Assembly: GCA_040880545.1 (NCBI GenBank)
Contig: JBBDIE010000040.1
Span: 1-42,534, forward strand
Direction of reading: 5' to 3'
DNA from: M55B112 sp040880545
GTDB lineage: Bacteria; Bacteroidota; Bacteroidia; Bacteroidales; GCA-2748055
DNA: 42,534 nt
How positions within the stretch are numbered: the stretch's first letter is position 1; the number at the start of each line of letters is the position of its first letter. The position numbers and the translations under genes were made by a program. Positions 42,521 to 42,534 of this stretch are shown here, in pieces. The notes beneath the pieces were generated by a model. It searched no databases, was not told the origin of the DNA, and worked only from the letters and a program-made list of their open reading frames with translations.

Positions 42521-42534
42521 GTTGGGGTTAATAA

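Noticed and set aside
1..42534. CRISPR arrays, tRNA or rRNA genes, insertion sequences, prophage
   Set aside because: No regularly spaced repeats, no cloverleaf or rRNA segments, and no transposase, integrase or phage structural gene were recognised by eye; a covariance-model search would be needed to exclude small RNAs.

Overview
The window comes from the chromosome of a member of the Bacteroidota, most likely a Bacteroidales/Marinilabiliales-type anaerobe or environmental relative. This rests on a type IX secretion C-terminal domain (61-3471), an S46 dipeptidyl-peptidase, a DUF4837 lipoprotein, a receiver/HTH protein of Bacteroidota type, weak or absent Shine-Dalgarno sites, and repeated TAnnTTTG promoter elements. 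One run of exactly 100 N (33573-33672) is a scaffold gap, so this is a draft or metagenome-derived assembly. No rRNA, tRNA, CRISPR array, transposase or phage gene was recognised.

Layout. 1-6245: a large T9SS-secreted FG-GAP protein, a transcription factor with a pseudo-receiver, and an uncharacterised outer-membrane-protein/lipoprotein pair. 6431-12050: housekeeping genes lepA, a TolB-like propeller protein, groEL and groES, with a clear groESL terminator. 11697-14726: an operon of a sigma-54-type activator, lptE, an acidic TPR protein and secG, with a promoter element in front and a terminator behind. 14865-24971: kdsB, an orphan MacB/FtsX-type permease, a SiaB-like kinase, rnhA, a DPP7-like peptidase, rnhB with a glycosyltransferase, and a divergent polysaccharide flippase. 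25105-30180: a small RHH-like protein, a DUF4837 lipoprotein, tatA, and the operon M23 peptidase-dxr-rseP. 30395-33553: an SDR pseudogene, a GIY-YIG protein without its catalytic Arg, a REP-like element and a sialate O-acetylesterase. After the gap: a class A penicillin-binding protein overlapped by an SH3-domain lipoprotein gene, a Tat-exported aldo/keto reductase with a GH43 lipoprotein, and a secreted caspase-like protease with an outer-membrane protein.

The theme is cell envelope and export: LPS (kdsB, lptE), peptidoglycan (PBP1A, M23), secretion (secG, tatA, a T9SS cargo), envelope stress (rseP) and polysaccharide assembly (glycosyltransferase, flippase). The carbohydrate-active genes (esterase, aldo/keto reductase, GH43) lie near the gap and have no SusC/SusD partners in view, so they are not a complete utilisation locus.

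I found no clearly new multi-gene defence or mobile system. The best candidates for new biology are the SH3 lipoprotein/PBP1A pair, the secreted caspase with its outer-membrane neighbour, the large FG-GAP T9SS protein with a porin- or toxin-like middle region, and the pseudo-receiver regulator with a 21-bp tandem repeat upstream of it.
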